Position numbers and translations under genes: made by a program. Below the pieces are notes generated by a model that searched no databases, was not told where the DNA came from, and worked only from the letters and a program-made list of their open reading frames with translations. 64,000 nucleotides of DNA from an uncultured Chlorobiaceae bacterium. GTDB taxonomy: Bacteria; Bacteroidota; Chlorobiia; Chlorobiales; Chlorobiaceae. The stretch is from NCBI GenBank assembly GCA_903882665.1, contig CAIRXW010000008.1, forward strand, positions 124,001-188,000. The letters run 5' to 3'. Below, one piece after another: positions 6,698-16,228 of the stretch; within the stretch, counting starts at the first letter, position 1; each line of letters starts with the position of its first letter.

Positions 6698-7771
6698 ATG
6701 ATAAACAGTATGGAAAACTCGAAACAACCAACTCCCAAGGCTTTTGGGGCGCAAAACCTGCAATGGTTCATCGGTGTTCCTGCGGCAGCGCTGCTGTGGA
6801 TCATGCTCTACAATAATCTGGAATGGTTTGCCGCACTCTCTCTTCAGTTTGCCGGAATTGCGCGCTCAAACCGTTTCGGTGAAGCGCTCTACTTCTTTCT
6901 CTACGAGGTGCCAAAAGTGCTGCTGCTGCTCACGGCGGTAGTCTTTTTGATGGGAGTGGTGCACACCTTCATCTCCGCCGAGCGCACCCGTGCATTGCTG
7001 TCGGGGCGACGTACCGGTGTTGGAAACGTTATGGCGGCCTCACTCGGCATGGTGACCCCCTTCTGCTCCTGCTCGGCGGTACCGCTTTTTATCGGTTTTC
7101 TCCAGGCGGGAGTGCCGCTTGGCGTCACCTTCTCCTTCCTGATTTCAGCACCGATGATCAATGAGGTTGCCCTCGCCCTGCTCTTTGGCATGTTCGGCTG
7201 GAAGGTCGCCCTGCTCTATACGGTCATGGGCCTCGCGGTTGCCATCATTGCCGGTATGGTGATCGGAAAACTGAAAATGGAGCGTTTTCTGGAGGAGTGG
7301 GTGCAGAAGCTGCAAGAGAGAGTGGTTTCTCCTGAAGTGGAGGGCGAGTCGATGAGCCTGTCCCTGCGGCTCCGGGAGGGTCTCCACCACGTCCGTGATA
7401 TTGTCGGCAAGGTGTGGCTCTACATTGTGCTCGGCGTAGGGCTTGGTGCCGGAATTCATGGCTACGTCCCTGAAAACTTCATGGCATCACTGATGGGTAA
7501 AAGCGTCTGGTGGTCGGTGCCTGTTGCGGTACTGATCGGCGTCCCCATGTACTCCAACGCAGCGGGCATTCTACCCGTTGTGCAGGCGCTGCTCGGCAAG
7601 GGGGCGGCCCTCGGTACGGTGATGGCCTTCATGATGAGCGTTATTGCCCTCTCTGCTCCGGAGATGATCATCCTCCGCAAGGTGCTGAAGCCCCGCCTTA
7701 TTGCCGTGTTTGCTGGAGTTGTGGCGGCGGGGATTATGCTTGTGGGATTTGTCTTTAATCTTGTTTTGTGA
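6698..7771 (+). CDS. arsP: ArsP/DUF318-type permease
   Basis: 357 residues with about eight to ten membrane segments. The diagnostic TPFCSCSAVPLF motif at about residues 122-133 carries the Cys pair of this permease family, and a second conserved block GVPMYSNAAGILP lies near 290. ArsP of Campylobacter exports trivalent organoarsenicals; related permeases (SO_0444 type) export other soft metals. The context (arsR and thioredoxin-like gene upstream, arsC and acr3 downstream) favours arsenic. It starts about 50 bases after the thioredoxin-like gene, so it is probably in the same transcript. The exact substrate is not readable from sequence. Confidence 0.8.
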   Translation: MINSMENSKQPTPKAFGAQNLQWFIGVPAAALLWIMLYNNLEWFAALSLQFAGIARSNRFGEALYFFLYEVPKVLLLLTAVVFLMGVVHTFISAERTRALLSGRRTGVGNVMAASLGMVTPFCSCSAVPLFIGFLQAGVPLGVTFSFLISAPMINEVALALLFGMFGWKVALLYTVMGLAVAIIAGMVIGKLKMERFLEEWVQKLQERVVSPEVEGESMSLSLRLREGLHHVRDIVGKVWLYIVLGVGLGAGIHGYVPENFMASLMGKSVWWSVPVAVLIGVPMYSNAAGILPVVQALLGKGAALGTVMAFMMSVIALSAPEMIILRKVLKPRLIAVFAGVVAAGIMLVGFVFNLVL

Positions 7772-7872
7772 ATAACCCGGCGACATCCTGTGCCATTAAC
7801 AGGTTGCTCCTTTAGGGTGTATGAAGAGCAGTTTTCGGTCAACCAATGGAGCTTCAAAACAATAAGAAAACA

Positions 7873-8301
7873 ATGAAAAAATCAATCCTTATTCTTTGTA
7901 CCGGAAACTCCTGCCGCAGCCAGATGGCCGAAGGGTTTCTCCGTTCATTCGACTCCTCACTTGAGGTCTGTTCTGCGGGGACAAAACCTGCTGCGGCGGT
8001 TCATCCGCTTGCCGTGCAGGTGATGCGTGAAGAGTGGGTCGATATCAGCTTGAACATGCCGAAAAGTGTCGATGAATTTCTCGGGAGGCCGTTTGACTAT
8101 GTGATAACGGTATGCGACGGAGCCAAAGAATCCTGCCCGGTTTTTATTGGTAACGTGGAGCACCGTCTCCACATCGGTTTTGACGATCCGGCAGAGGCCG
8201 AGGGCCCAAAAGAGGAGCAGCTTACCCTTTTTCGGCGCGTCCGCAACGAAATCAACCAGCGCTTCAGACAGTTTTATAACGAGAATTTAAAAGGGAAATA
8301 A
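7873..8301 (+). CDS. arsC: Arsenate reductase ArsC, thioredoxin-coupled type
   Basis: 142 residues. The phosphatase-like loop CTGNSCRS places catalytic Cys9 and Arg15; the second and third redox cysteines are Cys81 and Cys88 in [10 protein letters not shown]. This matches the Cys10-82-89 triad of the S. aureus pI258 enzyme. It reduces arsenate to arsenite and is regenerated by thioredoxin. ATG 7873 is chosen because family members begin right at [16 protein letters not shown]; an in-frame ATG nine codons earlier is less likely. It feeds arsenite to Acr3, whose gene starts two bases after this stop. Confidence 0.92.
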   Translation: MKKSILILCTGNSCRSQMAEGFLRSFDSSLEVCSAGTKPAAAVHPLAVQVMREEWVDISLNMPKSVDEFLGRPFDYVITVCDGAKESCPVFIGNVEHRLHIGFDDPAEAEGPKEEQLTLFRRVRNEINQRFRQFYNENLKGK

Positions 8302-8303
8302 CA

Positions 8304-9353
8304 ATGGGCAATGCCACAAAACAGTTGTCGTTTCTCGACCGCTATCTGACGCTCTGGATTTTTCTTGCCATGGGTGCGGGTGTGCTCTCCGGCTGGCTCT
8401 ATCCCGCCATTCCGGGTTTCTGGAAGCTCTTTCAGTCGGGTACCACAAACATGCTGATAGCCGCCGGGCTCATTGTCATGATGTATCCCCCCCTCGCAAA
8501 GGTAAAGTATGAGGAGCTTGGTGATGTTTTTCGCAACACCCGGGTGCTTGCCCTCTCGCTGGTGCAGAACTGGGTGATTGGCCCGATACTGATGTTTGTG
8601 CTCGCCGTTCTCCTGCTCTCCGACATGCCGCACTACATGGCTGGTCTGATCATGATTGGCCTTGCCCGCTGCATCGCCATGGTCATCGTCTGGAATGAGC
8701 TTGCCAAGGGGGATACGGAGTATGCCGCCGGGCTTGTCGCCTTCAACTCAATTTTTCAGGTGCTCTTCTTCCCCCTTTATGCGTGGATCTTTCTGACGGT
8801 ACTGCCCAAGTGGCTTGGTATCAGCTCCTTTGTTGTCGACATCTCCATTGCCGATATCGCCGTCTCGGTTTTTATCTACCTTGGCATCCCCTTTCTTGCC
8901 GGCTTTCTGACCCGCTTCTTCCTGCTGCGTCTGAAAGGCAAGGAGTGGTATGAAGGCTCGTTCATCCCCCGTATCAGTCCTCTGACGCTGATTGCTCTTC
9001 TCTTTACTATTGTGGTAATGTTTTCACTGAAGGGCAGCTCCATCATCCAGATTCCCCTCGATGTGGTGCGCATTGCCATCCCCCTCATGATCTATTTTGT
9101 GATCATGTTCCTGCTCTCTTTTTACATGGGGCGCAAGTTTGGCGCAGGTTACTCCAAAACCGCAACGCTTGCCTTTACCGCCGCAAGCAACAATTTTGAA
9201 CTCGCCATCGCTGTGGCTGTAGCCGTTTTCGGTATTGATTCAGGCGAAGCTTTTGCGGCTGTTATCGGCCCTCTCGTTGAGGTTCCAGCCCTGATTGCAT
9301 TGGTCAATGTCGCACTCTGGTTCAGGGGGAAATATTTTGGTGAAACCGCGTAG
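8304..9353 (+). CDS. acr3: Arsenite efflux transporter Acr3 family
   Basis: 349 residues with about ten membrane segments. The essential Acr3 cysteine is visible as Cys123 in [12 protein letters not shown], and the conserved Glu lies in [18 protein letters not shown] near the C-terminus. It exports arsenite using the proton-motive force and belongs to the BART superfamily. It is the last gene of the ars operon, coupled to arsC by a two-base gap. A GC-rich hairpin at 9381-9399 follows. Confidence 0.92.
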   Translation: MGNATKQLSFLDRYLTLWIFLAMGAGVLSGWLYPAIPGFWKLFQSGTTNMLIAAGLIVMMYPPLAKVKYEELGDVFRNTRVLALSLVQNWVIGPILMFVLAVLLLSDMPHYMAGLIMIGLARCIAMVIVWNELAKGDTEYAAGLVAFNSIFQVLFFPLYAWIFLTVLPKWLGISSFVVDISIADIAVSVFIYLGIPFLAGFLTRFFLLRLKGKEWYEGSFIPRISPLTLIALLFTIVVMFSLKGSSIIQIPLDVVRIAIPLMIYFVIMFLLSFYMGRKFGAGYSKTATLAFTAASNNFELAIAVAVAVFGIDSGEAFAAVIGPLVEVPALIALVNVALWFRGKYFGETA

Positions 9354-9380
9354 GGGGCGCGGAGAAAATTGTTGGCAGAA

Positions 9381-9399
9381 GGGCGGGGGTACCCCGCCC
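9381..9399. terminator. GC-rich hairpin between convergent acr3 and a leftward gene
   Basis: GGGCGGGG and CCCCGCCC form a perfect 8-bp stem around GTA. It sits between the acr3 stop and the stop of the leftward small secreted protein gene, the place for a bidirectional terminator. It lacks a clear T-tract, so it could instead be a dispersed palindromic repeat. Confidence 0.4.
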
Positions 9400-9412
9400 T
9401 ACGCTGAATACC

Positions 9413-9730
9413 TCACTTCTTGTATTCCCACTTGATTGCATTTGCACCTTTGCTTTGACTGGACGACTTGATCGTGTCAACTTTTACCGAATTTGATCCC
9501 TTGCCCTCAATAATGATTTTGTGCTGGTTGGAGAGCTTGCCCTGCGTTGAATTTCCCTTGGTCTCATTCCATTTTATTGCGTGACTGTCACTGGGCCCGA
9601 CGATACCACTGTTGCCGCCCTTTATTGCGTGCGTCTCCCAATCATCTCCAGCCTGTGCAACCCCGAGAGAGGCGCCGAGTGAAGTGACTGCAGCGGCCAA
9701 TGCAAGGGCTTTTTTCGTGCTTTTGTTCAT
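9413..9730 (-). CDS. Small secreted protein with AIK-type internal repeats
   Basis: 105 residues from ATG 9730, which has GGAG about 9 bases upstream. Residues 1-27 are a clear Sec signal peptide (MNKSTKKALALAAAVTSLGA, then SLGVAQA before the cut). The mature part has no Cys. It shows a recurring pattern of hydrophobic-Ile/Val-Lys cores separated by Gly/Ser/Asn linkers: THAIKGG, SHAIKWN, HKIIIEG, NSVKVD and NAIKWE. That suggests short beta-strands, as in repeat or amyloid-like secreted proteins. I do not recognise a family. It lies 14 bases after the YkgJ-like gene on the same strand, so co-transcription is likely. Confidence 0.7.
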   Translation of the reverse strand: MNKSTKKALALAAAVTSLGASLGVAQAGDDWETHAIKGGNSGIVGPSDSHAIKWNETKGNSTQGKLSNQHKIIIEGKGSNSVKVDTIKSSSQSKGANAIKWEYKK

Positions 9731-9744
9731 GATGTTTCTCCGTT

Positions 9745-10506
9745 TTATGGCTGTTGTATCCAGCATTGCAGCGCATCCTGGTGCATGCGCATTTTGTCCT
9801 CAATAGCTAGGGGAAACGGCAACTCTCTTTGCTGGCAAAAAATTCTGACAGCCGCATCCATATCCATCCACCCGCCGCTTTCCATCATGCTCTTTTCCTC
9901 TATCCCGGGAGTATCGGACTCTTCCGCCCCCTCTTCTTCTCCACCCTGTTCAAGGAGTGCCATCATCTCCCAGAGCAGTTTCAGATAGCTGTCCGCAGCA
10001 ATCAGGTAACGATGCACCTCCTGGTCGTCAAGCCAGTTTTCCACTTTCCCTTCTCCGCCATCGCACTCGCCCCGGCATCCTGTTTCCGGCTCTATTTCCG
10101 AAAACCACTCATCACCTTGCTCATTGCGGTGTCTTCCGAGCGGGTAGAGCCTGCAGACAAGCGGCCGATCAGCATGAACACGGCACCCCTGGGGCCCAAG
10201 AAAGATACAGCGATTCTCGTTATCAAATTTCAGGAACGATCCGTTTTCGGTGGTATAGCTGGCAATAAATTGGGTGGTTGAAATACCAAGGTTGCGGGCA
10301 AGTCGCGCAATTTCGTAGGGGTTTACCTGGATTTTTTTTGACTGGCAGCATTGCAGGCAGCGCATGCATGAGAAGCTGAACGGTGTCTGTCGGTCAAGTC
10401 CTGTTCTGCGGATTGGCAGAGGCTGTGCCCGATTTGATTGCGGATGCAGCATAAGGTAAAATTTATTGAACAAGGCAGTATCCCTCAACATACAAATAAA
10501 ATCCAT
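9745..10506 (-). CDS. YkgJ-family cysteine-cluster protein
   Basis: 253 residues. The cluster begins with FSCMRCLQCC at about residues 45-54 and continues with CIFLGPQGCRVHADRPLVCRLYPL, the signature of the YkgJ/Fe-S-oxidoreductase (UPF0153) family, which binds a metal or Fe-S cluster through four to eight Cys. A further CRGEC follows at about 143. The C-terminal half is acidic (GGEEEGAEESD) and has no recognised domain. The reaction of the family is not established. ATG 10506 has an AAGAGAG stretch next to it; alternative starts are 10491 and 10452. It precedes the secreted repeat protein by 14 bases. Confidence 0.75.
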   Translation of the reverse strand: MDFICMLRDTALFNKFYLMLHPQSNRAQPLPIRRTGLDRQTPFSFSCMRCLQCCQSKKIQVNPYEIARLARNLGISTTQFIASYTTENGSFLKFDNENRCIFLGPQGCRVHADRPLVCRLYPLGRHRNEQGDEWFSEIEPETGCRGECDGGEGKVENWLDDQEVHRYLIAADSYLKLLWEMMALLEQGGEEEGAEESDTPGIEEKSMMESGGWMDMDAAVRIFCQQRELPFPLAIEDKMRMHQDALQCWIQQP

Positions 10507-10565
10507 CTCTCTTGTATGGCTCTTGGGAGCAAAAGCAAATAGCGCTCCCTCTTTCAGCCCTTTTT

Positions 10566-10574
10566 TGTTATAAT
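10566..10574 (+). promoter_or_regulatory. Extended -10 promoter element upstream of lolD-cruA
   Basis: TGTTATAAT is a perfect extended -10 (TGn plus TATAAT). No good -35 is visible at the usual spacing. It lies 74 bases before the lolD ATG and could drive lolD, cruA and ligA. A hairpin with arms GGGAGC and GCTCCC lies just upstream. Confidence 0.45.
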
Positions 10575-10647
10575 GATTTTATGTGTGCAGGCGCCGAAAC
10601 CTTTGGCTGCTGATGGCACTTTCCCCGTGATAATCCTGGAACAATGA

Positions 10648-11403
10648 ATGTGGCAACTGATGGCTGAAACCATACTCAGGCTTGAAAATATCAGAAAAGA
10701 GCTTGGACTCTCCAAGGCTATCCGCCAAACCATTATTCCCAACCTCTCTCTGGAGGTTATGGCTGGCGAGTTTGTTGCCATAACAGGGCCGTCGGGCTCG
10801 GGCAAGTCAACCCTGCTTTACATCATGGGAGGGCTCGATAAACCATCTGCAGGCAAAGTTTGGCTTGACGGTGAGGCGATTACCGAAAAAAACGAAGCGG
10901 AGATGAACCGTATCCGCAATGAAAAAATTGGCTTCATCTATCAGTTTCACTTTTTGCTGCCCGAGTTCAACGCCGTCGAAAATGTCAGCATGCCGATGAT
11001 GATCAATGGGCGACGCAGCCGAAAAGAGATCAGGGAGCGGGCTATGAAACTGCTCGACATGGTTGACATGCAGAACAAGTACACCAACAAGCCAAGCCAG
11101 CTCTCCGGTGGCCAGCAGCAGCGCGTTGCCATTGCACGGGCACTGGCCAACGAACCAAAAATCCTGCTTGGCGATGAACCGACCGGCAACCTCGATTCCC
11201 GCTCGGCCAATAATGTCTATCAACTCTTTGACCGCTTGAACCAGGAGCTGAACCAGACCGTTATTGTTGTTACCCACGATGAGGAGTTTGCCAACCGTGC
11301 GCGTCGGCGCCTTCATCTTGTAGACGGTCAAATTGAGAGCGACCGGCAATTGCGCTCGACGCTCAACTCTCCAGCCGACAGGCAAATGCAGGATCAACAC
11401 TAA
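10648..11403 (+). CDS. lolD: LolD/MacB-type ABC transporter ATP-binding protein
   Basis: 251 residues, or 247 from the ATG at 10660. Walker [10 protein letters not shown] is at about residues 47-55, the Q-loop in [19 protein letters not shown], signature [15 protein letters not shown], Walker [14 protein letters not shown] and H-loop [18 protein letters not shown] and TGNLDS are typical of the LolD/FtsE/MacB subfamily that works on the periplasmic side by mechanotransmission, usually lipoprotein release. No LolC/LolE-type membrane partner is in the window, so it is an orphan ATPase here. It precedes cruA by 22 bases, an arrangement I associate with green sulfur bacteria, although the functional link is unclear. 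Confidence 0.82.
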   Translation: MWQLMAETILRLENIRKELGLSKAIRQTIIPNLSLEVMAGEFVAITGPSGSGKSTLLYIMGGLDKPSAGKVWLDGEAITEKNEAEMNRIRNEKIGFIYQFHFLLPEFNAVENVSMPMMINGRRSRKEIRERAMKLLDMVDMQNKYTNKPSQLSGGQQQRVAIARALANEPKILLGDEPTGNLDSRSANNVYQLFDRLNQELNQTVIVVTHDEEFANRARRRLHLVDGQIESDRQLRSTLNSPADRQMQDQH

Positions 11404-11425
11404 CATCCCTTATCCATACGCTTCC

Positions 11426-12964
11426 ATGCCCATCTCCCTTGATCACATCCGGCTCACCCATCCCCATCTCTACCGGGCATTTTCAACGCTTCCTGATGGT
11501 GAACGGCATCTGCATCGTATCAGTGAACTCGATCGTTACTGGGAAAGGCTGAAACAGCCTGTCCGGCAGGTCATTTTGGCCGCCGACAGCATGCCCAAAG
11601 AGGCCCTCATCAGCGGGGAGTATGATTTGATCTATGCGGGCGGGACGCTCAGTCTGCTTCATGCAGCGGTTATGGCTGGAAAGTATGGCCGGAAGGTGAT
11701 GATTTTTGACCGCCAGACTCCCGCTAAATCGACCAGAGACTGGAACATATCAAGGAATGAACTTCAAAATCTCTCCGCTATAGGGCTCTTTTCCGAAAGC
11801 GAAGTCGATTCGGTCATTGTCCGTCGTTACAAAACCGGCTGGGTTGAGTTTTATCAGCCTGACGGCCATCAGAAAAGGCTGACCATGGAAAACGTGCTCG
11901 ATTGCGCCGTTGATGCCGACAAGCTGCTCGCTCTGGCAAAAGAGAAAGTAATGGCCCCTGCCAGCAGCACGCTTTTTGCCGCCACCAGCTTTACCTGCTG
12001 TTACCAGTTTGATGACCATATTGTGGTGCAGGTTGAGGATCGCCAGGGCAAACCTTTCTGGTACAAGGCCAAAGTGCTGGTTGATGTGATGGGTATCGTC
12101 TCGCCGATTGCCATGCAGCTCAACGAAGGCTTGCCACAGACCCATGTTTGCCCGACCGTCGGGACCATAGCGACCGGTTTTGAAAATATTGATTTCGAAA
12201 CCGGCGAAATTCTTGCCAGTATAGGGCCTGCCGATACCTCTTCCGGAAAAGGGCGGCAGTTTATCTGGGAAGGCTTTCCTGCCAAAGAGAGGCAGTACAT
12301 TACCTATCTGTTCTTTTATGATGAAGTCGACTCCCCGAACGATAAATCCCTGCTCAGCCTTTTCGAAACCTACTTCCGAACGCTTCCCGATTACAAAAAG
12401 CCCGGTACGGATTTTGTTATTCATCGTCCTGTCTACGGTATCATTCCGGCTTATTGCCATGATGGATTCAACCGCACGCGCGAGATTGCCGATGACCACA
12501 TCATTCTCTTTGGTGATGCGGCATCACTTGGCTCTCCGCTCACCTTCTGCGGCTTTGGCTCGATGGTGCGCAACCTTCACCATCTTACCGCCGATCTTGA
12601 TCGGGCACTCAGTGAGAACAATATGTCGAAAAAGCATCTTGAAAAGATCAGCGCCTATGAGCCCAATGTTGCCTCGATGGCAAATCTCATGAAGTACATG
12701 TGCTTTAACGCCGCCACCGATGAGCCAAACTTTGTCAACGACCTGATGAACGAGGTAATGATCGTGCTCGACGACCTTCCCCCGCACTACCGTCAGGCCA
12801 TGTTTCGCGATGAAATGAAAATCGAGGAACTGGCAATGGTCATGCTCCGGCTGGCTTGGCGCTACCCGAAAGTGCTGACGGTGACCTGGGATAAACTCGG
12901 TCTTCAGGGCTCTCTCGGCTTTTTTAAAAATATGGTCGGATGGGCATTTTCATCAGTCCGATAA
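11426..12964 (+). CDS. cruA: Lycopene cyclase CruA (FAD-dependent)
   Basis: 512 residues from ATG 11426; the frame is open upstream but there overlaps lolD. A Rossmann-type dinucleotide motif lies at about 67-95 (YDLIYAGGTLSLLHAAVMAG ending in an acidic/basic pair), and the FAD-binding end is ILFGDAASLGSPLTFCGFG at about residues 365. This layout is that of the CruA/CruB/CruP cyclase group. CruA converts lycopene to gamma-carotene, the precursor of chlorobactene, in green sulfur bacteria. A CruB-type bicyclase, found in brown strains, cannot be excluded from sequence alone. A generic FixC/geranylgeranyl reductase call would miss the context. Confidence 0.8.
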   Translation: MPISLDHIRLTHPHLYRAFSTLPDGERHLHRISELDRYWERLKQPVRQVILAADSMPKEALISGEYDLIYAGGTLSLLHAAVMAGKYGRKVMIFDRQTPAKSTRDWNISRNELQNLSAIGLFSESEVDSVIVRRYKTGWVEFYQPDGHQKRLTMENVLDCAVDADKLLALAKEKVMAPASSTLFAATSFTCCYQFDDHIVVQVEDRQGKPFWYKAKVLVDVMGIVSPIAMQLNEGLPQTHVCPTVGTIATGFENIDFETGEILASIGPADTSSGKGRQFIWEGFPAKERQYITYLFFYDEVDSPNDKSLLSLFETYFRTLPDYKKPGTDFVIHRPVYGIIPAYCHDGFNRTREIADDHIILFGDAASLGSPLTFCGFGSMVRNLHHLTADLDRALSENNMSKKHLEKISAYEPNVASMANLMKYMCFNAATDEPNFVNDLMNEVMIVLDDLPPHYRQAMFRDEMKIEELAMVMLRLAWRYPKVLTVTWDKLGLQGSLGFFKNMVGWAFSSVR

Positions 12965-12979
12965 CCCCTTTTTTCATTG

Positions 12980-14995
12980 ATGACCGACATGATAAGCACC
13001 AAAGAGAAGATTACACAGCTTCGCCAAGAGATTGAGCGGCACAACCATCTCTATTACATTGAGGCAAAGCCGGAGCTCTCCGATTTCGACTTTGACCGCC
13101 TCCTCCAGCAACTCATCGCTCTTGAGCGGCAGTTCCCGGAGCTCCTTACCCCCGATAGCCCCTCGCAGCGGGTGGGAGGAGCCATTACGAAAGCCTTCCC
13201 CCCGGTGCAGCACCGTGAACCGATGCTTAGCCTCTCCAATACCTACTCCACCCTCGAAGTTGAGGAGTTTTACAACCGAGTCAAAAAGCTTCTTCTGCTC
13301 GAAGGGGTGGATGAGCAGGAGATGGTGGCCGAACTGAAGTTTGACGGTGTTGCCATCAGCCTTCTCTATCGCGACGCCGTACTGGTGAGGGGTGCAACAC
13401 GGGGTGACGGCAGGCAGGGCGACGACATCACGGCAAACCTGCGCACCATTCCCTCCATTCCCTTGCGGCTGAACGCTCTTGCCGAAAGTTATGAAAGGGA
13501 GGTTGAGGTGCGCGGCGAAGTATTCATGCGCAAGGCGGATTTTGAGTTTCTCAACGAAAGCCGTTCGGAGGAAGATCGCTTTGCCAACCCTCGCAATGCC
13601 ACGGCAGGCAGTCTGAAACTGCAGGATTCAGCCGAAGTTGCCCATCGCCGAATGTGCTTTGTTGCCTACTACCTCAAAGGGCTCAAGGATGAAACGGCCG
13701 CCCATATCCGCCGTCTTGAATTGCTCAGCCAGCTCGGCTTCTTTACCGGCGACCATTACCGGCTCTGCCTGGCACTGCCACAGATCACCGATTATATTGC
13801 CCGCTGGTCAGAAGAGCGCTGGCAACTTCCCTATGCGACCGACGGAGTGGTGCTGAAACTCAACGATGTACACTTTTGGGAAAAGCTTGGTGCAACCGCC
13901 AAAAGCCCCCGTTGGGCCATTGCCTATAAATATCCGGCCCAACAGGCCAGAACAGTGCTGCACAACGTCATTTTTCAGGTTGGACGGCTCGGCACCATCA
14001 CCCCGGTTGCCGAACTTGAGCCGGTACTCCTTGCCGGTTCAACCGTCTCGCGCTCAACCCTCCACAATTTTGACGAAATCGAGCGTCTTGGCCTCATGCT
14101 TCATGACCGGGTTATTATCGAAAAATCAGGTGAGGTCATTCCCAAAGTTGTGCGCACCATTCCCGAAGAGCGTCCTGCCGATGCCGAGCCCATTCAGCCA
14201 CCCTCGCACTGTCCCTCCTGCGGCACGCCGCTTGTCAGGCCGGAGAACGAAGTCAGTTACTCCTGCCCGAACGAAGAGGAGTGTCCGGCCCAGGTCAAGG
14301 GACGGGTGCTTCACTTTGCCTCACGCAATGCGATGGATATCCAGACCCTCGGCGACTCGCTCGTTGAGCAGCTTGTGTCCAAAGATCTCATCAAGGGGCC
14401 AGCCGATCTCTATTTTCTTGAGGAACAAGAGCTTGCAAAGCTTGAGCGCATGGGGCCAAAGTCGGCACACACTATCCTGCAATCCCTTGACAAAAGTCGT
14501 GCAAAGAGCTTCGAACAGCTTCTCTACGCTCTCGGTATCCGTCACGTCGGACGCACTACCGCCCGTGAGCTTTCGCAAGCTTGCCCCTCCATTGATCTCC
14601 TCCAGCAGGCAACCGAGGAGCAGCTTGCAACCGTACCCGATATCGGCCCCGTGGTTACCCGCAGCATTATCGACTACTTTTCCAGGGGCTCATGGCCAGA
14701 GCTCCTCGAAAAACTGCGCTCTGCGGGCTTGCCACTCTCGGCCTCAGAGCCGAAAGAGCAGGTCAACAGCAACTTCGAAGGGCTTACGGTACTCTTTACC
14801 GGAGGCCTTGAGCGCTACGATCGCCAGAAAGCTGCTGAACTGGTGATGGAGCGGGGCGGCAGGGTAGTAGGCTCCGTCAGCAAAAAGACCGGCATGGTTG
14901 TTGCCGGCAGTGATCCTGGCAGCAAACTCCAGAAAGCGCTCAAGCTCGGCGTCAGGGTTGTTACCGAGGATGAGTTTGAGTCAATGCTTTCATAA
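12980..14995 (+). CDS. ligA: NAD-dependent DNA ligase LigA
   Basis: 671 residues, standard length. The Ia domain YYxxxxPxxSDxxFD is seen as [16 protein letters not shown]. The adenylated lysine is Lys120 in ELKFDGVA. An OB fold follows, then a four-Cys zinc finger (CPSCGTPL and [10 protein letters not shown]), helix-hairpin-helix repeats ([25 protein letters not shown]) and a C-terminal BRCT domain ([17 protein letters not shown] onward). The Phe in KFDG replaces the more common Ile/Val and is tolerated. The start is ATG 12980, directly after an in-frame TTG. It seals nicks in replication and repair. Confidence 0.95.
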   Translation: MTDMISTKEKITQLRQEIERHNHLYYIEAKPELSDFDFDRLLQQLIALERQFPELLTPDSPSQRVGGAITKAFPPVQHREPMLSLSNTYSTLEVEEFYNRVKKLLLLEGVDEQEMVAELKFDGVAISLLYRDAVLVRGATRGDGRQGDDITANLRTIPSIPLRLNALAESYEREVEVRGEVFMRKADFEFLNESRSEEDRFANPRNATAGSLKLQDSAEVAHRRMCFVAYYLKGLKDETAAHIRRLELLSQLGFFTGDHYRLCLALPQITDYIARWSEERWQLPYATDGVVLKLNDVHFWEKLGATAKSPRWAIAYKYPAQQARTVLHNVIFQVGRLGTITPVAELEPVLLAGSTVSRSTLHNFDEIERLGLMLHDRVIIEKSGEVIPKVVRTIPEERPADAEPIQPPSHCPSCGTPLVRPENEVSYSCPNEEECPAQVKGRVLHFASRNAMDIQTLGDSLVEQLVSKDLIKGPADLYFLEEQELAKLERMGPKSAHTILQSLDKSRAKSFEQLLYALGIRHVGRTTARELSQACPSIDLLQQATEEQLATVPDIGPVVTRSIIDYFSRGSWPELLEKLRSAGLPLSASEPKEQVNSNFEGLTVLFTGGLERYDRQKAAELVMERGGRVVGSVSKKTGMVVAGSDPGSKLQKALKLGVRVVTEDEFESMLS

Positions 14996-15017
14996 CACAC
15001 TTTAACCCACCAAGAAC

Positions 15018-15398
15018 GTGAATGCAAAAGAGCAGAAGGCGATGATCTTTACCCGTCTCATACTGGCCTTTACCGTAGCGGTTATAAGCTGGCAAGCTAC
15101 AATCAAGAACGGGATCGGGCTGCCTGTCATGAATGGCGACAAGATTCTTCATTATTGTGCTTTTGGCGTTCTTGCCTTTCTGGTGGATTACGCATTTCCG
15201 CGAAGCCGGTTCGGGTTCGCCAAAATATTTATCTTGATCCTCTACGGGCTTGGCATTGAGTATGCCCAAACTTTTCTGCCCTACCGGACAGCCTCTGCAG
15301 GCGACCTGTCTGCTGATATTCTCGGTATCTGCACCTATGCGTGCTTTATTCCGCTCCTCAAATACCTTCACCTCTATCGAAGGTACTGGAAAAAGTAA
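15018..15398 (+). CDS. VanZ-like membrane protein
   Basis: 126 residues with about four hydrophobic segments. The VanZ-like family pattern is visible as NGDKILHYCAFGVLAFLV and YGLGIEYAQTFLPYRTASAGDLSADILGI, where 'DKxxHxxxF' and 'EixQ.f.p.R..s..D..ad..G' are the conserved elements. The start is GTG 15018 or ATG 15042. Family members affect cell-wall antibiotic resistance in Gram-positives; the function in Gram-negatives is unknown. It follows ligA by 22 bases. Confidence 0.75.
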   Translation: MNAKEQKAMIFTRLILAFTVAVISWQATIKNGIGLPVMNGDKILHYCAFGVLAFLVDYAFPRSRFGFAKIFILILYGLGIEYAQTFLPYRTASAGDLSADILGICTYACFIPLLKYLHLYRRYWKK

Positions 15399-15478
15399 CT
15401 GCCAGTGCAGCAGAATGCTTTCCTGTTTTCTCTTCCCTCTTTCCGATCCTGCGACCGAAGCAAGGAATCTGGACATGC

Positions 15479-16228
15479 TTATTTCCGGGCGACATAGAGA
15501 ATCGAGGTCTCAAAGGTCATCGGAAAATAGTCTGCTTTTTTGAAGCCGCTTTTTTTCAGGATGGCGGTAAAAGCCTCAGCCTGCGGAAACTTTTCAACCG
15601 AATGGGGCAGATAGTCGTAGGCAAAGGTGGACTTGCTGAACAACCCGGCAATTTTCGGCAGCACCTGTTTGAAATAGACCAGGTAGAGCTTTTTCATGAT
15701 CGCATTGCGCGGTATCATCGGCTCTATAATGAGCGCATGGCCGCCCGGCTTCAGGACGCGGTGAAACTCACGCATTCCCTCGTTCAGGTTTTCAAAATTT
15801 CTCACGCCGAACCCGGCACTGACCACATCAAAGCTCGCATTGCCAAACGGCAGCTTTTCGGCATACCCCTCAATAAAGGTGATCTGCGGATACTTTTTGC
15901 GTGCAAGCAGCAGCATTTCAGGCGAAAGGTCAAGAGCGGTTACCTTTGCACCCGCTATTTTTGCCATGGCGTTCGCCAGGTCACCCGTGCCGGTAGCGAC
16001 ATCAAGAATCCGGGGAGCCGTATTTCTGCCGAGCAGCTCTTTTGCCCTGTTTGTCGCCTTTGCCCGCCAGTAGTTGTCTATTCCGAGACTCAGCAGATGA
16101 TTCAGAAAATCATAAGTAGGAGCAACCTCGTCAAACATACTCTTGATCGAGGCTCTCGATTTTGTCTGATTCAGAGATTTTGCACTCTCCCTGGCCAGAT
16201 TGCCAGTCAGGTCAGTTTTTTTTGCCAT
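15479..16228 (-). CDS. ubiE: Demethylmenaquinone methyltransferase UbiE/MenG
   Basis: 249 residues. Signature stretches of the UbiE/MenG family are [19 protein letters not shown] near residue 30, the SAM-binding [33 protein letters not shown] and [10 protein letters not shown]. It methylates demethylmenaquinone; green sulfur bacteria use menaquinone-7 and chlorobiumquinone. ATG 16228 is chosen because GGAAG lies about 8 bases upstream. The start overlaps the end of hisI by 17 bases, so the two are translated from one leftward message. Confidence 0.92.
   Translation of the reverse strand: MAKKTDLTGNLARESAKSLNQTKSRASIKSMFDEVAPTYDFLNHLLSLGIDNYWRAKATNRAKELLGRNTAPRILDVATGTGDLANAMAKIAGAKVTALDLSPEMLLLARKKYPQITFIEGYAEKLPFGNASFDVVSAGFGVRNFENLNEGMREFHRVLKPGGHALIIEPMIPRNAIMKKLYLVYFKQVLPKIAGLFSKSTFAYDYLPHSVEKFPQAEAFTAILKKSGFKKADYFPMTFETSILYVARK

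Noticed and set aside
11426-12964. Geranylgeranyl reductase/ChlP call for the FAD protein
   Set aside because: The FAD motifs are shared, but length, the GDAASLGSPLTFCGFG segment and the lolD-ligA context fit the CruA cyclase group better.
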